A stretch of 64,000 nucleotides of DNA from an uncultured Mucilaginibacter sp. (GTDB lineage Bacteria > Bacteroidota > Bacteroidia > Sphingobacteriales > Sphingobacteriaceae). A program made the translations under genes and the position numbers. The notes beneath the pieces are model-generated. The model searched no databases and was not told where the DNA came from. It worked only from the letters and a program-made list of their open reading frames with translations. Of the stretch, positions 62,132 through 64,000 are shown one piece after another. The stretch is taken from the NCBI GenBank assembly GCA_903864275.1, contig CAIPFE010000028.1, positions 62,001 to 126,000 of the forward strand, in the 5' to 3' direction. Positions within the stretch are counted from its first letter, which is position 1, and each line of letters opens with the position of its first letter.

Positions 62132-62287
62132 ATGAAAAAATTCATAGGGTTCGCTGCTGCGATAATGTTAACCGTATCAGTATTTGCAAAACCCGGCGAT
62201 TGCAAAAAATGTACAAAAAAAATCTGTACAACCGAATGCAAAGCCAAATGCACAAAAACTAAATGTGCAGCAGGTTTATGTAACTAA
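62132..62287 (+). CDS. Small exported cysteine-rich peptide, 51 aa
   Basis: A 51-residue peptide with a signal-like start (MKKFIGFAAAIMLTVSVFA). The mature part has seven cysteines in about 30 residues (GDCKKCTKKIC, TTECKAKCTKTKC, AAGLC), metallothionein-like in density but of no known family. The frame begins shortly after another exported Cys-rich gene and ends just before a terminator. The compact Cys/Lys composition points to metal binding, but no metal is indicated. Confidence 0.75.
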   Translation: MKKFIGFAAAIMLTVSVFAKPGDCKKCTKKICTTECKAKCTKTKCAAGLCN

Positions 62288-62294
62288 ATAACGA

Positions 62295-62327
62295 ACGCCT
62301 CCCGATTATGCCGGGGGGCGTTTTTTT
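62295..62327. terminator. Rho-independent terminator
   Basis: acgcctcccg / ccggggggcg with a short loop (one G-U wobble) is followed by seven T. It lies just after the Cys-rich peptide gene and may also serve the convergent response-regulator gene. Confidence 0.8.
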
Positions 62328-62350
62328 ATCATATCCCTTACAATATTTAC

Positions 62351-62412
62351 AAATTAGCACATCCGAATTTCTGCACATCCACATATTTGTACATCTGCAA
62401 ATTCGCACATCA
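62351..62412. repeat. GCACATC-type low-complexity tract
   Basis: Words caaattagcacatcc, ttctgcacatcc, atttgtacatctgc and aaattcgcacatc repeat imperfectly about every 14 bases between convergent genes. Confidence 0.55.
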
Positions 62413-63111
62413 CCTCACAATCTGTCCCAAAACAGCTTCCCGCAAATATTTACTCACCGGTATCTGGTGCTTTTGGATATGTAATGTATTCCCCTCAATG
62501 GTATCGACTTTGTTTATCGCTGCGATATATGATTTATGTGTTTGTATAAATTGTCCCAAAGGTAATTTTTCTAACAAGCCCTTAATGGTAGTATGGATGA
62601 TCAGTTTTTTATTTTCGAAATAAATCGACACATAGTTTTCCATTCCCTCGATAAACAATATCTCGTCAAAATTGATCTTTTCGAGCTTGCCGTTTGATTT
62701 GGCGAACATGTATGGAATAGCGGTGCTTTCTTTTTCCTCGCGCAAAGCAAAATAATCGCGAGCCTTCCAGGCCGCTTTTAAAAACCGTTCGTAGGATATG
62801 GGTTTGAGTAAATAATCTATAACATCCAGTTCAAATCCCTGTAAGGCGTATTGTTCAAACGCGGTTGTGAATATCACTTTCGGAGGTCGGGGAAATGCTT
62901 TGATAAATTCGATCCCTGTAATATGCGGCATTTGTATATCGAGAAAAAGCAAGTCGACCGGCTGTCGCTGCAACATGTCGCTTAGTTGCAGGGCATCTTC
63001 GCAAACGCCTTTAAGATCAAGGAAGCTGATCTTTTCGATATAACCCTGCAGGCCTTTGCGGGCGAAGGGCTCGTCGTCGGTGATGATGCAGGTGATATTA
63101 TTCATAATCAA
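62410..63111 (-). CDS. LytTR-type response regulator
   Basis: A 233-residue regulator. The receiver domain shows IITDDEPFARKG, LLFLDIQMPHITG (phospho-acceptor Asp near 58) and LLKPISYERFL, and the LytTR domain shows LEKINFDEILFIEGMENYVSIYF, FIQTHKSYIAAINKV and IPVSKYLREAVLG. It is the cognate of the LytS-type kinase encoded immediately upstream with a 14-base overlap. The start may be 63111 or the Met at 63105. Confidence 0.93.
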   Translation of the reverse strand: MIMNNITCIITDDEPFARKGLQGYIEKISFLDLKGVCEDALQLSDMLQRQPVDLLFLDIQMPHITGIEFIKAFPRPPKVIFTTAFEQYALQGFELDVIDYLLKPISYERFLKAAWKARDYFALREEKESTAIPYMFAKSNGKLEKINFDEILFIEGMENYVSIYFENKKLIIHTTIKGLLEKLPLGQFIQTHKSYIAAINKVDTIEGNTLHIQKHQIPVSKYLREAVLGQIVR

Positions 63112-64000
63112 ATTTTAATTCAGCGACAAACGTGCCATTTTCTTTTTTTGTGCACAGCGAATATTTGCCTGGATACAGCAGATCGAGCCTGCGTTTCAAA
63201 TTTTCCAGGCCGATGCCGCCTTTGCGGGTTGCTGGCGGCTCAAACTCAGCGACTGAATTTTCTACCCGGAAAACTATCTGTTTATCAGCCAATGCTGCGC
63301 TGATGCTGAGCCTATAATCCCCCCCGATAAATTTAAAGGCATTTTCAACAAAAGGCAAAAACAGTAGGGGATAAACCAGTTGCCCATTTAAATTTATATC
63401 AAGATCAACCTTCATTTTTAGTTTACTACTGCTGCGCACCTTTTGCAGGTCAATAAAGCTTTGAAGGTATTCCAACTCGTTAGCCACCGGCACCTGCTGC
63501 TGCTGATCGTATAATTGGTACCGTAGCAGTTCCGAAAATTTTTCGATACTTTTTTTAGCGCCAGGCAAGTCCTCATCCATCTGGAAGTAGATTGTATTCA
63601 GGGCATTGAATAAAAAATGCGGGTGGTACTGCGATTTTAGAAACTTAAGCTCGGTTTGCAAGTGGTCGTTGGTTACTTTTTCAAGCAATACCCTGTTATC
63701 CACATACGCCATCATATAGGTACGGGCGCGGGCAATGCCATAATAAACGATGGCATAAAGCGTAGGGATCATGCAAATATCTGCCAGGTCATCCCAGTAA
63801 AGCTGGCCATTAAGGAAAATAACCCAGGGCGTGAAAACAAGGTTTACCAAAATTAAGTTAAGGCCAACCATTACTGAAAGCTCGCGCACTAAATTCTGGT
63901 AGCAAAACTGTAAAGGCCAGCGGTTATCATAATACCTAAATAACCGCTTAAACAGGTATACCCCCGCATAGCCTACCAACACGCTCAGCACAATTTCGAT
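63098..64000 (-). CDS. LytS-type sensor histidine kinase, partial (N-terminus beyond edge)
   Basis: A His_kinase-family sensor. It has the LKSQYHPHFLFNALNTIYF His box, a PF06580-type linker and HATPase motifs LLFLPFVENAFKFIGG and GGIGLENLKRRLDLLYPG. Two or three TM helices precede it (VGLNLILVNLVFTPWVIFL; LADICMIPTLYAIVYYGIA). The frame is open up to the window edge, so the true start and first TM segments lie outside; the GTG at 63991 is probably internal. It forms a two-component system with the overlapping LytTR gene. Signal unknown. Confidence 0.9.
   Translation of the reverse strand: MEIVLSVLVGYAGVYLFKRLFRYYDNRWPLQFCYQNLVRELSVMVGLNLILVNLVFTPWVIFLNGQLYWDDLADICMIPTLYAIVYYGIARARTYMMAYVDNRVLLEKVTNDHLQTELKFLKSQYHPHFLFNALNTIYFQMDEDLPGAKKSIEKFSELLRYQLYDQQQQVPVANELEYLQSFIDLQKVRSSSKLKMKVDLDINLNGQLVYPLLFLPFVENAFKFIGGDYRLSISAALADKQIVFRVENSVAEFEPPATRKGGIGLENLKRRLDLLYPGKYSLCTKKENGTFVAELKFDYE

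Overview
The window looks like a chromosomal segment of a Bacteroidota bacterium of the Sphingobacteriaceae type (Mucilaginibacter/Pedobacter-like). This rests on TAnnTTTG-type -7 promoter elements, exported proteins with signal peptides ending in ...AQ, a type IX secretion C-terminal domain, GH97 and GH16 glycosidases, family-specific proteins (DUF2851, DUF983, DUF2141, DUF1493) and clade-typical intergenic repeats. The genus is inferred, not proven. No rRNA, tRNA, CRISPR array, prophage or transposase was seen.

Layout. 0-2.2 kb: hypothetical gene, phosphoribosyltransferase, small membrane protein and TPR protein. 2.2-4.1 kb: an alkylation-repair cluster on the minus strand (AraC-methyltransferase Ada, a COG3826-type 2OG-Fe(II) oxygenase and a free-standing Ada-type metal-binding domain). 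4.2-9.7 kb: two paralogous beta-barrel proteins flanking a secreted esterase, then VOC and GNAT enzymes and an exported amidohydrolase. 9.9-13.8 kb: guaA, a PBP1-like lipoprotein and an RsmB-family methyltransferase, overlapping head to tail. 13.9-18.9 kb: two stand-alone receiver proteins, an exported chorismate mutase, a Tat-signal Nif3-like protein and small exported or membrane proteins. 19-25.5 kb: an ABC-2 transporter, a GH16 enzyme, a short His-rich lipoprotein and an 825-residue NHL/Ig protein with a T9SS sorting domain. 25.7-30.4 kb: a VOC protein, a frameshifted hybrid histidine kinase, an AraC regulator and a DUF983 protein.

30.5-36 kb is the most unusual region. A BlaI-type repressor, a BlaR1/M56-type membrane protease, a class C beta-lactamase-like serine hydrolase and two paralogous exported proteins are co-directional. 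The protease tail and both exported proteins carry the same seven-residue Gln-rich coiled-coil repeat ((K/R)(D/N)QxQA-x). The first exported protein is interrupted by one in-frame amber codon. I propose an envelope-sensing system in which BlaR1 has a coiled-coil tail in place of the usual penicillin-binding sensor.

36-49 kb: a small TM peptide, an ABC exporter, a CPBP protease, a HAD phosphatase, a Tat oxidoreductase, DUF2851 and PspC-like proteins, a GH97 glycosidase and lipoproteins including an FG-GAP protein. 49-64 kb: a membrane-anchored LytTR regulator, cupin, CbpA/CbpM, a membrane-anchored MutS-like ATPase, two large PAS proteins that stop after the histidine-bearing helical domain with no ATPase domain, enoyl-CoA hydratase, LysE, MmcQ/YjbR, two small Cys-rich exported proteins, and a LytTR/LytS-type two-component pair cut by the right edge.

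The intergenic DNA is rich in short-word low-complexity tracts and inverted repeats of several families; these are listed separately.
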